Shown here piece after piece: positions 17,948-26,815 of a DNA stretch of 64,000 bases. The DNA lies in NCBI RefSeq assembly GCF_900102005.1, contig NZ_LT627736.1, positions 2,728,001 through 2,792,000 on the forward strand, written 5' to 3'. The stretch is from Microbacterium sp. LKL04. Lineage in GTDB: Bacteria > Actinomycetota > Actinomycetes > Actinomycetales > Microbacteriaceae. The position numbers and the translations under genes were made by a program. A model generated the notes under the pieces. It did no database searches. It was not told the DNA's origin and saw only the letters and a program-made list of their open reading frames with translations. How positions within the stretch are numbered: position 1 is the stretch's first letter; the number at the start of each line of letters is the position of its first letter.

Positions 17948-19006
17948 ATGCCCCCTGAGACCCGTCCCACGATCGCGGACGTCGCGCGGGCCGCGGGCGT
18001 CAGCAAGGGACTCGTCTCGTTCGCTCTCAACGGCCGCCCCGGCGTCGCCGCCGAGACGCGGCAGCGCATCATGGACACCGCCGCGGAACTCGGATGGACG
18101 CCGAGTCTGAGCGCCCGGTCGCTCAGCGTTGGCCGCGCATTCGCGTGCGGACTGGTCATCGGCCGCAGCCCCGACGTCATCGCCGCCGACCCCTTCTTCC
18201 CGTCCTTCATCGCCGGGCTCGAGGACGAGTTCTTCGTCACGGGGCAGGCGCTCGTCCTCGCCGTCGCGAACCCGGGTCGTCAGGAGGCCGACACCTACCG
18301 GGCGCTCGCCTCAGACCGCCGAGTGGACGGCGTCATCCTCACCGACATCCGCGTCGCAGATCCGCGCATCGCCCTCCTGGCAGGGCTCTCCATCCCCGCC
18401 GTCACCCTCGGTGTCCCCGACGTCGACTCGCCCTTCGCCTCGGTCTCGTCGGACGACGGTGCCGGCATCCGTCTCGCCGTCGAGCATCTCGCCGGGCTCG
18501 GGCACCGCCGCGTCGCCCACGTCGCGGGACCCTCGGGAATGCTCCACGCTCAGCACCGCCGCGATGCGTTCCTCGATGCCGCGGATGCCGCGGGCCTCGA
18601 CGTCGCCGTCGTGGAGACCGACTTCAGCGCTGCCGACGGTGCGCGGGCCACGGCATCCCTTCTGGACGAGGCGACCCCGCCGACAGCGATGATCTACGCG
18701 AACGACAGTATGGCCGTCGCCGGCATGGGTGTCGCCCACCGGCGCGGGCTGCGCGTGCCGGAGGACCTCTCGATCACCGGATTCGATGACACCGAGATCG
18801 GCCGCTGGGTGCATCCCGCTCTCACGAGCGTCGCCACCGACGCCCGCGGGTGGGGCGTCACGGCAGCGCGGACCCTGCTCGCCGCGATCGCCGGAGACCC
18901 GCCCGCGCACATCGACCTCCCCGATCCCACCCTCGCCGTCCGGGGTTCGACGGCACCTCCACGGCCGCGCGGCGCGCGTCCGACGACAGCAAGAGAGCAC
19001 GAGTAA
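17948..19006 (+). CDS. LacI family transcriptional regulator
   Basis: A 352-residue repressor. The N-terminal helix-turn-helix (TIADVARAAGVSKGLVSFALNGRPGVAAETRQRI, residues about 6-40) is followed by the hinge helix and a periplasmic-binding-protein-like sensor domain (GLVIGRSPD, VDGVILTDIRVAD, HLAGLGHRRVAHVAG, DLSITGFDDTEIGRW). A LacI-type operator overlaps its own promoter. It is followed 19 bp later by an ABC sugar importer and a GH130 enzyme, so it most likely responds to a manno-oligosaccharide or related sugar taken up by that system (inference). Confidence 0.92.
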   Translation: MPPETRPTIADVARAAGVSKGLVSFALNGRPGVAAETRQRIMDTAAELGWTPSLSARSLSVGRAFACGLVIGRSPDVIAADPFFPSFIAGLEDEFFVTGQALVLAVANPGRQEADTYRALASDRRVDGVILTDIRVADPRIALLAGLSIPAVTLGVPDVDSPFASVSSDDGAGIRLAVEHLAGLGHRRVAHVAGPSGMLHAQHRRDAFLDAADAAGLDVAVVETDFSAADGARATASLLDEATPPTAMIYANDSMAVAGMGVAHRRGLRVPEDLSITGFDDTEIGRWVHPALTSVATDARGWGVTAARTLLAAIAGDPPAHIDLPDPTLAVRGSTAPPRPRGARPTTAREHE

Positions 19007-19025
19007 CCGAACGAAGGAGTAGGAC

Positions 19026-20312
19026 ATGCAACGACGCATCCTCATCACGGCAGCCGGCGCAGCCGGTGTGCTCGCCCTCACCGCGTGCGGCGGCGGCGGC
19101 GGAGGTGGCGGCGGCGACCTCGAGAGCCGCGGCGACATCACCATCTGGTACTCCAACAACGAGGCCGAGATCGGCTGGGGCAAGAAGATGGTCGAGGCGT
19201 GGAACGCGGATCACCCCGACGAGCAGGTCAAGGCCCAGGAGATCCCCGCCGGAGCCTCGAGCGAAGAGGTCATCGGCGCGGCGATCACGGCGGGCAACGC
19301 TCCCTGTCTCGTCTTCAACACCTCTCCGGCAGCGGTGCCCGGCTTCCAGCGCCAGGGCGGCCTCGTCGACTTGTCGACCTTCGAGGACGGCGACGACTAC
19401 ATCACGGCCAGGAGCGGCGACCTCGCCGACCAGTACCGCTCCGACGACGGCGACTTCTACCAGCTGCCGTGGAAGTCGAATCCCGTGATGATCTTCTACA
19501 ACAAGGCGCTCTTCGAGAAGGCCGGGCTCGATCCCGAGAACCCGAAGCTGTCCACCTACGACGAGTTCCTCGAGACCGCCCGGATGCTCAAGGAGAAGGG
19601 CGTGTCCGAGTACGCGATCAACCCCGCTCCCACGAGCGAGTTCTTCCAGTCCTGGTTCGACTTCTACCCGCTGTACGCGGCGCAGACCGGCGGGACGCAG
19701 TTGCTCGAGGACGGGAAGGCCACATTCGACGACGACAACGGTAAGGCCGTCGCCGACTTCTGGCGCACCCTCTACGAGGAGCAACTGGCCGGCAATGAGC
19801 AGTACCAGGGCGACGCCTTCGCCGACGGGTACGCGGCCATGGCGATCGTCGGTCCTTGGGCGATCAGCGTGTACGGCGACTCGATCGACTGGGGCGCCGT
19901 CCCCGTTCCGACGCAGAGCGGGACCGCGGCCGGCGACACCTGGACGTTCAGCGATGCCAAGAACGTCGGCATGTTCACCGCGTGCAAGAGCAAGGGCACG
20001 GCGTGGGATGTGCTCAAGTTCGCCACGAGCGAGGAGCAGGACGGCGCTTGGCTCGAGGCGACCGGCCAGATGCCGTTGCGTCAGGACCTGACGGGCACGT
20101 ATCCGGACTACTTCGCCGACAACCCCGCCTACGAGCAATTCGGCGATCAGGCCGCACGCACGGTCGAGGTCCCGAACGTCATCGGGTCGGTGGAGATCTG
20201 GCAGGCCTTCCGCGACGGCTACTCGAAGTCGGTCATCTTCGGCGAGACGCCGGTCGATCAGTTCCTCTCCGACACGGCGGCAGAGGTCGACAAGCTGGCG
20301 TCGGCGGGCTGA
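19026..20312 (+). CDS. Sugar ABC transporter substrate-binding lipoprotein
   Basis: A 428-residue extracellular solute-binding protein (family 1). The signal peptide ends in the lipobox LALTAC with Cys21 as the lipidation site, followed by a run of nine Gly as a linker. The mature part shows ITIWYSNNEAEIGWGKKMVEAW, YQLPWKSNPVMIFYNKALFEKAGLDPENP and MAIVGPWAISVYG, typical of oligosaccharide-binding proteins. GAAGGAG precedes the ATG. The two permease genes follow at once; no ATPase gene is present, so a shared MsiK-like ATPase encoded elsewhere is presumed. Confidence 0.92.
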   Translation: MQRRILITAAGAAGVLALTACGGGGGGGGGDLESRGDITIWYSNNEAEIGWGKKMVEAWNADHPDEQVKAQEIPAGASSEEVIGAAITAGNAPCLVFNTSPAAVPGFQRQGGLVDLSTFEDGDDYITARSGDLADQYRSDDGDFYQLPWKSNPVMIFYNKALFEKAGLDPENPKLSTYDEFLETARMLKEKGVSEYAINPAPTSEFFQSWFDFYPLYAAQTGGTQLLEDGKATFDDDNGKAVADFWRTLYEEQLAGNEQYQGDAFADGYAAMAIVGPWAISVYGDSIDWGAVPVPTQSGTAAGDTWTFSDAKNVGMFTACKSKGTAWDVLKFATSEEQDGAWLEATGQMPLRQDLTGTYPDYFADNPAYEQFGDQAARTVEVPNVIGSVEIWQAFRDGYSKSVIFGETPVDQFLSDTAAEVDKLASAG

Positions 20313-20313
20313 G

Positions 20314-21297
20314 ATGACCGCCGTCGTCCCGGGTCGCGCCGGGTCCGATCCCGGCGCGACCCGCGGTGCCACCCCCGAGAAGGACGGGAAGGATGCCGCG
20401 CCTCGCCGCGGCATCCTCCACCGCCTCCTCGGCGCGCAACCGCACGGTCTGCTCTTCTCAGCGCCGTACATCGTCTTCGTCCTGGTGGTCTTCGCCTACC
20501 CGGTGGTGTTCGCCGTCTGGATGTCGTTCCAGGACTACTTCTTCGCCGCCCCCGGCGCCGTGGTCGACCGGCCGTTCGTCGGCTTCGACAACTACGTCAC
20601 GGCGCTCAGCGACCCCGAGGTCTGGCGCTCGTTCGGCAACGTCGGCATCTTCCTGATCATCAACGTGCCGCTCACGGTCGTGCTGTCGATCCTGCTGGCC
20701 ACGGCCCTCGACCGCGTCACGAAGGCGCGGACCTTCTTCCGGGTGAGCTACTACGTGCCGTACGTCACGGCATCCGTCGCGGTCGTCGCGGTGTGGCTGT
20801 TCCTCTTCGCCCGCGGCGGCCTCGTCAACAACGTGCTCGGTCCGCTCGCCCCTGAGCCGTCGTGGCTCGTGAACTCGGCGCTCGCGATGCCGACCATCGC
20901 GTTCTTCGTCACCTGGAAGGGATTGGGGTTCTACATCCTGCTCTACCTCGCGGCGCTGCAGAACGTGCCCCGCGAGCTGTACGAGTCGGTGTCGATGGAC
21001 GGCGGCGGGCGGCTGCGGCAGTTCTTCGCGGTGACCGTGCCCAGCGTGCGGCCGGCGACGCTGCTCGTCGTCCTGCTCGCCACGATCACGGGCGCGAACC
21101 TCTTCACCGAGCCGTACCTCCTGACCGGCGGCGGCGGACCGAACGGCGCCTCGACCTCGCCGGTGCTGCTCATGTACCAGCGCGGCATCGAGCAGCAGAA
21201 CCCGGATGTCGCCGCGGCGATCGGCGTCGTGCTCATCGTGTTCGTCCTGGTCATCGCTGCCGTGCAGCGCAAGCTCGTGGGAGGTGAGGAGCGATGA
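20314..21297 (+). CDS. Sugar ABC transporter permease (MalF type)
   Basis: A 327-residue permease with a hydrophilic N-terminus (about 45 residues) and six membrane helices. The cytoplasmic EAA loop reads ALQNVPRELYESVSMDGGGRLRQFFAVTVPSVRP, with the conserved Gly of the coupling helix. It starts 1 bp after the binding-protein stop and overlaps the second permease by 4 bp. It forms a heterodimeric channel with the next gene product. Confidence 0.92.
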   Translation: MTAVVPGRAGSDPGATRGATPEKDGKDAAPRRGILHRLLGAQPHGLLFSAPYIVFVLVVFAYPVVFAVWMSFQDYFFAAPGAVVDRPFVGFDNYVTALSDPEVWRSFGNVGIFLIINVPLTVVLSILLATALDRVTKARTFFRVSYYVPYVTASVAVVAVWLFLFARGGLVNNVLGPLAPEPSWLVNSALAMPTIAFFVTWKGLGFYILLYLAALQNVPRELYESVSMDGGGRLRQFFAVTVPSVRPATLLVVLLATITGANLFTEPYLLTGGGGPNGASTSPVLLMYQRGIEQQNPDVAAAIGVVLIVFVLVIAAVQRKLVGGEER

Positions 21298-22133
21298 AAC
21301 GCGCACTCGGTTCGAAGATCGCGATGTACACGGCGCTGTCGATCGGTGCGCTGGCGTTCCTGTTCCCGTTCTTCTACATGATCGTCGGATCGCTGCAGAC
21401 GAACGTCGATCCGTCGCCGGCGGGGGCGTTCCCGAACCCGTCGAATCTGACGCTCGACAACTACGCAGCCATCAACGGGCGCATCGACCTGCTGCAGGGG
21501 CTCGCCAACTCGGGCATCTTCACCGGCGGGGTGATCCTCGGCACGGTCGTCTTCGGCGTCCTGGCCGGATACGCCCTGGCGATCCTCCGCTGGCGGGGGC
21601 GGGGCGCGACGTTCGCCCTGGCCCTCCTCGTGCAGGTCGTGCCGTTCCAGCTGCTCATGATCCCGCTCTACGTCATGATCGCCCGGGACTACGGCCTGGC
21701 CGACAGCTACCTCGGCATGATCCTGCCGTTCTTCATCAACTCGACGGCGGTGGTCATCTTCCGGCAGTACTTCCTGCAGCTGCCGAAGGAACTGTTCGAC
21801 GCGGCTCGCATCGACGGCTCGAACGAGTTCCGGCTGCTGTGGAGCGTGGCGCTGCCCCTCGTCCGTCCGGCCTTGCTGACGGTCGTGCTGCTGACGTTCA
21901 TCGGCCCGTGGAACGAGTTCCTGTGGCCGTTCCTCATCACGAAGGATGCCGAGATGCAGCCGCTCGCGGTGTCTCTCGCGAACTTCATCTCGAACATCGC
22001 GGCATCCACTGCGAACCCGTTCGGGGCGATGATGGCCGGCGCCGTCGTGCTGGCCGCCCCCGCCGTGGCGCTGTTCCTCGTGTTCCAGCGCTACTTCACG
22101 TCCAACGACCTCGGATCCGGAGTGAAAGGTTGA
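21294..22133 (+). CDS. Sugar ABC transporter permease (MalG type)
   Basis: A 279-residue permease with six membrane helices and the EAA loop LPKELFDAARIDGSNEFRLLWSVALPLVRPALL; the C-terminal RYFTSNDLGSGVKG is the usual MalG-like end. The ATG overlaps the MalF-type gene (ATGA), and the GH130 gene follows after 2 bp. It pairs with the previous permease and the binding protein at 19026. Confidence 0.92.
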   Translation: MKRALGSKIAMYTALSIGALAFLFPFFYMIVGSLQTNVDPSPAGAFPNPSNLTLDNYAAINGRIDLLQGLANSGIFTGGVILGTVVFGVLAGYALAILRWRGRGATFALALLVQVVPFQLLMIPLYVMIARDYGLADSYLGMILPFFINSTAVVIFRQYFLQLPKELFDAARIDGSNEFRLLWSVALPLVRPALLTVVLLTFIGPWNEFLWPFLITKDAEMQPLAVSLANFISNIAASTANPFGAMMAGAVVLAAPAVALFLVFQRYFTSNDLGSGVKG

Positions 22134-22135
22134 CC

Positions 22136-23203
22136 ATGACCACCGAGACCCACGTTCCCTACCGACTCACCCGCGTGGGGGTCGTGATGACCCCCGCCCA
22201 GGGCGATCCGAACGAGGTCGAGGGGGTGTTGAATCCCGGCTCCGGCCGCGGCCCCGACGGGGAGCTCTACCTGCTGCCGCGGCTCGTCGCCGACGGGAAC
22301 GTGTCGCGCGTGGGCCTGGCTCGCGTGGTGATCGAAGACGGTGTGCCGACCTCGGTCGAGCGCGAGGGCGTGGTCCTCGAACCCGATCGTGGGTGGGAGC
22401 GCGGGGTCGGCAACGCCGGCGTCGAAGACCCCCGGGTGACCTGGATCGAGACGCTCGGACTGCACGTCATGACGTACGTCGCCTACGGACCCCTCGGCCC
22501 TCGCACGGCGATCGCGGTGTCGAGCGACCTTCGCGAGTGGCGACGGCTCGGACCGGCGCTGTTCCGGTACCAGGACGACCTCGACATGGACCTGAACCTG
22601 TTCCACAACAAGGACACCGTGTTCTTCCCCGAGCCGGTCACCGCACCCGACGGGCGGGAGGCGCTCGCCGTCCTCCATCGCCCCATGTGGGATCTCGGTG
22701 AGACGAAGCCCGGTCAGGGCATCCGCGTCCCGGCCGGCGTCGAAGACGAACGGCAATCGATCTGGATCAGCTACATCCCGCTCGCTGCCGTGCGGGAGGA
22801 CCTGTCGGCGCTCACCCTGTGGGAGCAGCACCGCTTCGTCGCGGGGCCGGAGTTCCCCTTCGAGGCGCTGAAGATCGGCGGCGGTCCGCCGCCCCGCCGC
22901 GTCCCCGAGGGCTGGCTCGTCCTGCATCACGGCGTGACCGGCGTCCTCGAGAGCGCGTTCGCGCAGCAGCAGAAGGTGAACTACGCGGCAGGCGCCATCA
23001 TCCTCGACCGAGACGACCCCTCGAAGGTCGTCGCCCGCACTCCGGAGCCCCTGCTGGCCCCGGAGACAGACGACGAACGGAGCGGAATCGTTCCGAACGT
23101 CGTCTTCCCGACTGCGATCGAAGAGGTCGACGGTCGCCTGTTCGTGTTCTACGGCATGGCCGACTCGAAGATCGGCGTCGCCCTGCTCGAACGCACCGAC
23201 TGA
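22136..23203 (+). CDS. Glycoside hydrolase family 130 (beta-mannoside phosphorylase-like)
   Basis: A 355-residue five-bladed beta-propeller protein without a signal peptide. Seen: NPGSGRGPDGELYLLPRLV, the GVEDPRVTWIE block with the catalytic Asp region of GH130, FHNKDTVFFPEPV, MWDLGE, IGGGPPPRRVPEGWLVLHHGV and VFPTAIEEVDGRLFVFYGMAD. GH130 enzymes phosphorolyse beta-mannosidic linkages in the cytoplasm to give mannose 1-phosphate; some members are hydrolases, and the exact linkage cannot be read from sequence. The gene follows the transporter with a 2-bp gap, so imported oligosaccharide is the probable substrate. Confidence 0.85.
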   Translation: MTTETHVPYRLTRVGVVMTPAQGDPNEVEGVLNPGSGRGPDGELYLLPRLVADGNVSRVGLARVVIEDGVPTSVEREGVVLEPDRGWERGVGNAGVEDPRVTWIETLGLHVMTYVAYGPLGPRTAIAVSSDLREWRRLGPALFRYQDDLDMDLNLFHNKDTVFFPEPVTAPDGREALAVLHRPMWDLGETKPGQGIRVPAGVEDERQSIWISYIPLAAVREDLSALTLWEQHRFVAGPEFPFEALKIGGGPPPRRVPEGWLVLHHGVTGVLESAFAQQQKVNYAAGAIILDRDDPSKVVARTPEPLLAPETDDERSGIVPNVVFPTAIEEVDGRLFVFYGMADSKIGVALLERTD

Positions 23204-23207
23204 TCGC

Positions 23208-23282
23208 GTGCCGAGTGCAGGTTCAGCCGCCTTCCGGTCGCCCTGACGGCATCCGGAACGGCTCTGCACCTGCACTCGGCAC
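23208..23282. repeat. Family D palindrome, 75 bp
   Basis: Perfect 15-base arms GTGCCGAGTGCAGGT (23208-23222) and ACCTGCACTCGGCAC (23268-23282) continue inward with imperfect pairing (CAG/CTG, CCTTCCGG/CCGGAACGG). It fills the gap between the GH130 gene and the secreted protein gene. Only one copy occurs in the window. It may act as a partial terminator inside the operon. Confidence 0.75.
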
Positions 23283-23304
23283 CGCAACGAAAGGAACGAC
23301 CCTC

Positions 23305-25311
23305 ATGTCCACCTCCGCACAACGACGTGCGCGCACCGTCGGACTCGCCGCGCTGGCCACGCTCGCGCTCGCCGTCCCGCTGGGTGTCACCACCGCCGTC
23401 GCCGCCCCGGCATCCGCACCCGTCACCAACCTGTCGCACCTCGACTTCCTCCTCGACGAGGCCACCCCGCCGCAGGACGTCGACGGGCACAGCACTTACC
23501 GCCAGGCTGAGGAGCCGGCGCTCGTCATGCCGTGGACGTACGCCGATGCCCGTGACGGCGGGACCTTCGAACGGGTCGGCGGCGGACCCCTCGACCCCGA
23601 GACCGGGTACTGGGGGCAGGGCGCCTACAACGCCGACGACATCACGCGCGCCGCGGTCGTCTACATCCGCCACTTCGAGCAGACCGGCGACGACGACAGT
23701 CGCGACAAGGCGTACGAGCTGCTGCGGTCGGTCGCGTACTTCCAGACGACCGACGGACCGGATGCCGGCAACGTCGTCCTGTGGATGCAGCCCGACGGCA
23801 CCTTCAACCCGTCCCCCGAGCCGGTCGAGCTGCCGGATCCGTCCGACAGCGGTCCGAGCTACTGGCTCGCGCGGACGCTCTGGGCCCTCGGCGAGGGCTA
23901 CGCCGCCTTCAAGGACGAGGACCCCGCTTTCGCCGCGTTCCTCGACGACCGCTTCGACCTCTCGCTGGATGCGCTGAACCGTCAGGTCCTGTCGACGTAC
24001 GGCAGGTGGACCGCCTCGGACGGCAAACGCGTCCCGACGTGGCTCATCACGAACGGGGCGGATGCCTCGGCTGAGGCTGTGCTCGGTCTGGCGGCTCGTG
24101 TCGAAGCCGGTTCCGACCGACCGGCAGCGACGGCGCTGCGTCAGCTCGCCACGGGTATCGCCGCGATGTCCGACGGCTCGGATCGGGAGTGGCCGTACGA
24201 TGCCGTGCTGCCGTGGGCGGAGTCCCCGACGATCTGGCACGCCTGGGGTTCGCAGATGCCGGCGGCGCTGGCCGCGGCATCCGTCGTATTGAAGGACCGG
24301 TCGCTCGCTCGCCCGGCGATCGCGGATGCGTCCACGTTCACGCCCACCCTCCTCACCGCCGGCGGGCCGGACAACGGGTGGAACCCGAGCCCCGTCGACC
24401 GGGTGCAGATCGCCTACGGCGCGGACTCGCGGGTGCAGTCGCTGCTCGGCGTCGCGGAGGCGACCGGTTCGGACGGCTTCGAGGCCCTCGCCGCGATGCA
24501 GGCCGCGTGGTTCTTCGGCGCCAACCATGCGGGGCAGCGGATGTACGACCCGGCGACGGGCGTCACGTACGACGGCCTGCAGCCCGACGGGACCGTCAAC
24601 CGCAACAGCGGAGCGGAGTCCACGATCCACGGACTCCTCACGGCCCTCGCGCTCGATGCGAATCCGGACGTCAAGCGGCAGGCCGTCGCCCTGACCGAGG
24701 TCACGGACCGCGAGGGGCTCTCGTGGATCGAAGCCGAGGACGCCGTGAGCACGACGGGCGAGATCTCGACGCCGGAGTCGTGGACGGGTGAGTCCAGCTG
24801 GTCCGGTGACAAGCTGACGCTGTCCCGCGGCGAGACCGCGGTCTTCGACGTCGGGACGGCGGCCTCCGATCGGTGGATCGAGCCGGTGGTCTGGTCGGAG
24901 GTCGGCGAACGCACGTCGTCGTCCTGGACGGGCGACCGCGCCCGACTGGGGACGCTGCAGCTGACCGGTCCGCGACAGGGGATCTCGCCGACGCCGGGGG
25001 CGATGCATCCGCACACCCTGCAGAAGGCGATGCCCCGCTCGAGCGAGGAACTCCGAGTCCAGTCGACGCGGGGTGACCTCCAGCTCGACGGCATCCTCGT
25101 CCGGCCGTTCGTCTCGCGCCTCGTGCTCGAAGGCGACGGCGGCGCGCGTACCGAACTCGTCCACTCGGCGGCACGCTCGCCGCAGAAAGTCAGGGTGGGT
25201 GCCGGCGACCTCGCGGTCTACGACGACCGTGGACGCGAGGTGCGGGCGAAGAAGGACCGCTTCGGTGCGGTCACCCTGCCTGCCGGCGGCTTCGCGATCG
25301 TCGAACGGTGA
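23305..25311 (+). CDS. Large secreted protein, putative alpha/alpha-barrel glycosidase
   Basis: A 668-residue protein with a Sec signal peptide (residues 1 to about 32, ending AVAAPASA). The first about 430 residues consist of repeated amphipathic helices with carbohydrate-enzyme-like patches (YWGQGAYNADDITRAAVVYIRHFEQTGDD, WGSQMPAALAAASVVLKDRS, NRNSGAESTIHGLLTALALD). The last 200 residues are beta-rich with a WIEAEDAV opening like a carbohydrate-binding module. No catalytic family is recognised with certainty. Its position behind a transporter and a GH130 gene suggests extracellular attack on a mannan-like polymer (inference). The start follows GAAAGGAAC. Confidence 0.6.
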   Translation: MSTSAQRRARTVGLAALATLALAVPLGVTTAVAAPASAPVTNLSHLDFLLDEATPPQDVDGHSTYRQAEEPALVMPWTYADARDGGTFERVGGGPLDPETGYWGQGAYNADDITRAAVVYIRHFEQTGDDDSRDKAYELLRSVAYFQTTDGPDAGNVVLWMQPDGTFNPSPEPVELPDPSDSGPSYWLARTLWALGEGYAAFKDEDPAFAAFLDDRFDLSLDALNRQVLSTYGRWTASDGKRVPTWLITNGADASAEAVLGLAARVEAGSDRPAATALRQLATGIAAMSDGSDREWPYDAVLPWAESPTIWHAWGSQMPAALAAASVVLKDRSLARPAIADASTFTPTLLTAGGPDNGWNPSPVDRVQIAYGADSRVQSLLGVAEATGSDGFEALAAMQAAWFFGANHAGQRMYDPATGVTYDGLQPDGTVNRNSGAESTIHGLLTALALDANPDVKRQAVALTEVTDREGLSWIEAEDAVSTTGEISTPESWTGESSWSGDKLTLSRGETAVFDVGTAASDRWIEPVVWSEVGERTSSSWTGDRARLGTLQLTGPRQGISPTPGAMHPHTLQKAMPRSSEELRVQSTRGDLQLDGILVRPFVSRLVLEGDGGARTELVHSAARSPQKVRVGAGDLAVYDDRGREVRAKKDRFGAVTLPAGGFAIVER

Positions 25312-25317
25312 CGATCC

Positions 25318-25349
25318 GACCGGGCCGCGGTGGATGCCGCGGCCCGGTC
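25318..25349. terminator. Shared bidirectional hairpin
   Basis: GACCGGGCCGCGG (25318-25330) pairs perfectly with CCGCGGCCCGGTC (25337-25349) across a six-base loop, lying between the convergent secreted-protein gene and the DUF4192 gene, whose stop codon it touches. There is no U-run on either side. Confidence 0.65.
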
Positions 25350-26442
25350 AGCGCCGGAACGCCCACTCGGGGAGGTGCGCGTGCGCGACGAAGGATCGCA
25401 CGATCTCGGCGAGGCCGTGCTCCGGCTCGAGCTGCAGCGCGGCCTCCGCGTAGCGGTCGGCGTGCGTCGATCGACCGAGCGACCAGGCGAGCCAGGCCGC
25501 GGTGGCGAGACTCCCCGCGCGGTGGGATTCGGGCGTGCTCGACGCCACCCGGCGCACGAGCGCCAGCGCAGTCTCGAGCCGGCGCGGGTCGGGGCGCTCA
25601 CCCTCGCCCCACATCACCGACGCGAGGTCGGCGGGATAGTCCTCCCCGTCTTCCCAGCGTCGCTGCGCCTCGAGCGCCGAGTCGCCGCCGGGACGATCGG
25701 TCGCCCACTGCACCAGGGCCACATCCCGGAGCGACGGGCGAGCGAGGCACCAGGCGAGGGTCGCCGTGCGCATCGGATCGAGGTTCGCGGGGTCCCAGCC
25801 CAGGCATCCCTCGTACAGTCCGGGGAGGTCATCGAGCGCGCACCCCGCCTCGAGCGCCGCCGGGTCGATGCGCTCTGACGATCCGTCGACGACCGGGATG
25901 CCGCACAGCACCGCGAGAGCGGATTCGAGCGATCGCAGGGCGGCTTCGACGCCCGCCGTCAGGGGAGTGTCGGCGGGCGGCAACGCCGCACCCTCGTGCT
26001 GATCGCGGTCGAGGCGAGGGAGATGGCGCTCGAGTTCGACGAGCGGGCGGCCGCCCGGCGGCATCCGCTCGTCGTAGTGCGATCCCCACCCCGTCCCCGC
26101 GACCGTCAGGATGTCGACGACCTCGAGCCCGCACGCGTGGGCGGATCGTTCCAGCGCGAGCGCCAGGTCCGCTCCGGGCAGCTCCGCCCGGGCGGATGCG
26201 GCGGTGAAGACGACGCCGGCGAGACCGTCGGCTCCCGACACCCGGCAGACCATGCCGATGACGGTGGAGGCGACCGCGTCGAGGGCGGCGTCGGACGGCG
26301 GAAGGTCGATCCGCAGGGCTCCGAGGCTGCGCCCTCGGGTCATGGGGACCACGACGAGACTCTCGGTCGGCGTGAATCCGAGCAGGCGGGGGACGAGGGC
26401 GAGGAAGTGCGCGGAATCCGCGGCGGTGACGATGGAGGACAT
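25348..26442 (-). CDS. DUF4192 family protein
   Basis: A 364-residue cytoplasmic protein whose N-terminus ALVPRLLGFTPTESLVVVPM is the hallmark of DUF4192, an actinobacteria-restricted family of unknown function. The rest is Ala/Leu-rich alpha/beta, with a C-terminal helical repeat region (RAGSLATAAWLAWSLGRSTHADRYAEAALQLEPEHGLAEIV) that resembles TPR helices. It stands alone and is convergent with the secreted protein gene. Confidence 0.8.
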   Translation of the reverse strand: MSSIVTAADSAHFLALVPRLLGFTPTESLVVVPMTRGRSLGALRIDLPPSDAALDAVASTVIGMVCRVSGADGLAGVVFTAASARAELPGADLALALERSAHACGLEVVDILTVAGTGWGSHYDERMPPGGRPLVELERHLPRLDRDQHEGAALPPADTPLTAGVEAALRSLESALAVLCGIPVVDGSSERIDPAALEAGCALDDLPGLYEGCLGWDPANLDPMRTATLAWCLARPSLRDVALVQWATDRPGGDSALEAQRRWEDGEDYPADLASVMWGEGERPDPRRLETALALVRRVASSTPESHRAGSLATAAWLAWSLGRSTHADRYAEAALQLEPEHGLAEIVRSFVAHAHLPEWAFRR

Positions 26443-26587
26443 CGCCTCACCCTCGCCGCGTGGTCCTCGCCTCGGGCGTGAGGTCGTTCGTCTGGGGAGA
26501 GGCGGCGCGGAGGGGCGCCGGTGCAGAACGCTCCGCGCGCAGAACGTGCCGGGCCGCGCGGTGTCTCGCGCCGATTACGATGGAGGC

Positions 26588-26788
26588 ATGGGTGAGTTCT
26601 GGACAGCGGTCATCTGGGGGCTGATCCCCACGATCGTCGTCGCCGGGCTCTTCACCTTCGTGATCCGCAGCATCCTGCGCATGGACCGCACCGAACGCAA
26701 GCTCTACGCGCGGGTCGAGGCTGAGGAGCGCCGCAAGCGCGGCCTGCCGCCCCGCGACGAAACCGCCGGTCGACCCGCCAAAGGATAG
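26588..26788 (+). CDS. Small single-helix membrane protein
   Basis: A 66-residue protein with one membrane helix (residues about 5-28) and a charged C-terminal part (DRTERKLYARVEAEERRKRGLPPRDE). A -10 element TACGAT (26576-26581) lies exactly six bases before the ATG; the GGAGG just upstream would be removed in a leaderless transcript. It is similar in layout to short actinobacterial proteins of unknown function and stands 27 bp before the cardiolipin synthase gene. Confidence 0.65.
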   Translation: MGEFWTAVIWGLIPTIVVAGLFTFVIRSILRMDRTERKLYARVEAEERRKRGLPPRDETAGRPAKG

Positions 26789-26815
26789 GCTGACCCCACA
26801 CTCTCTGGGGGAACT

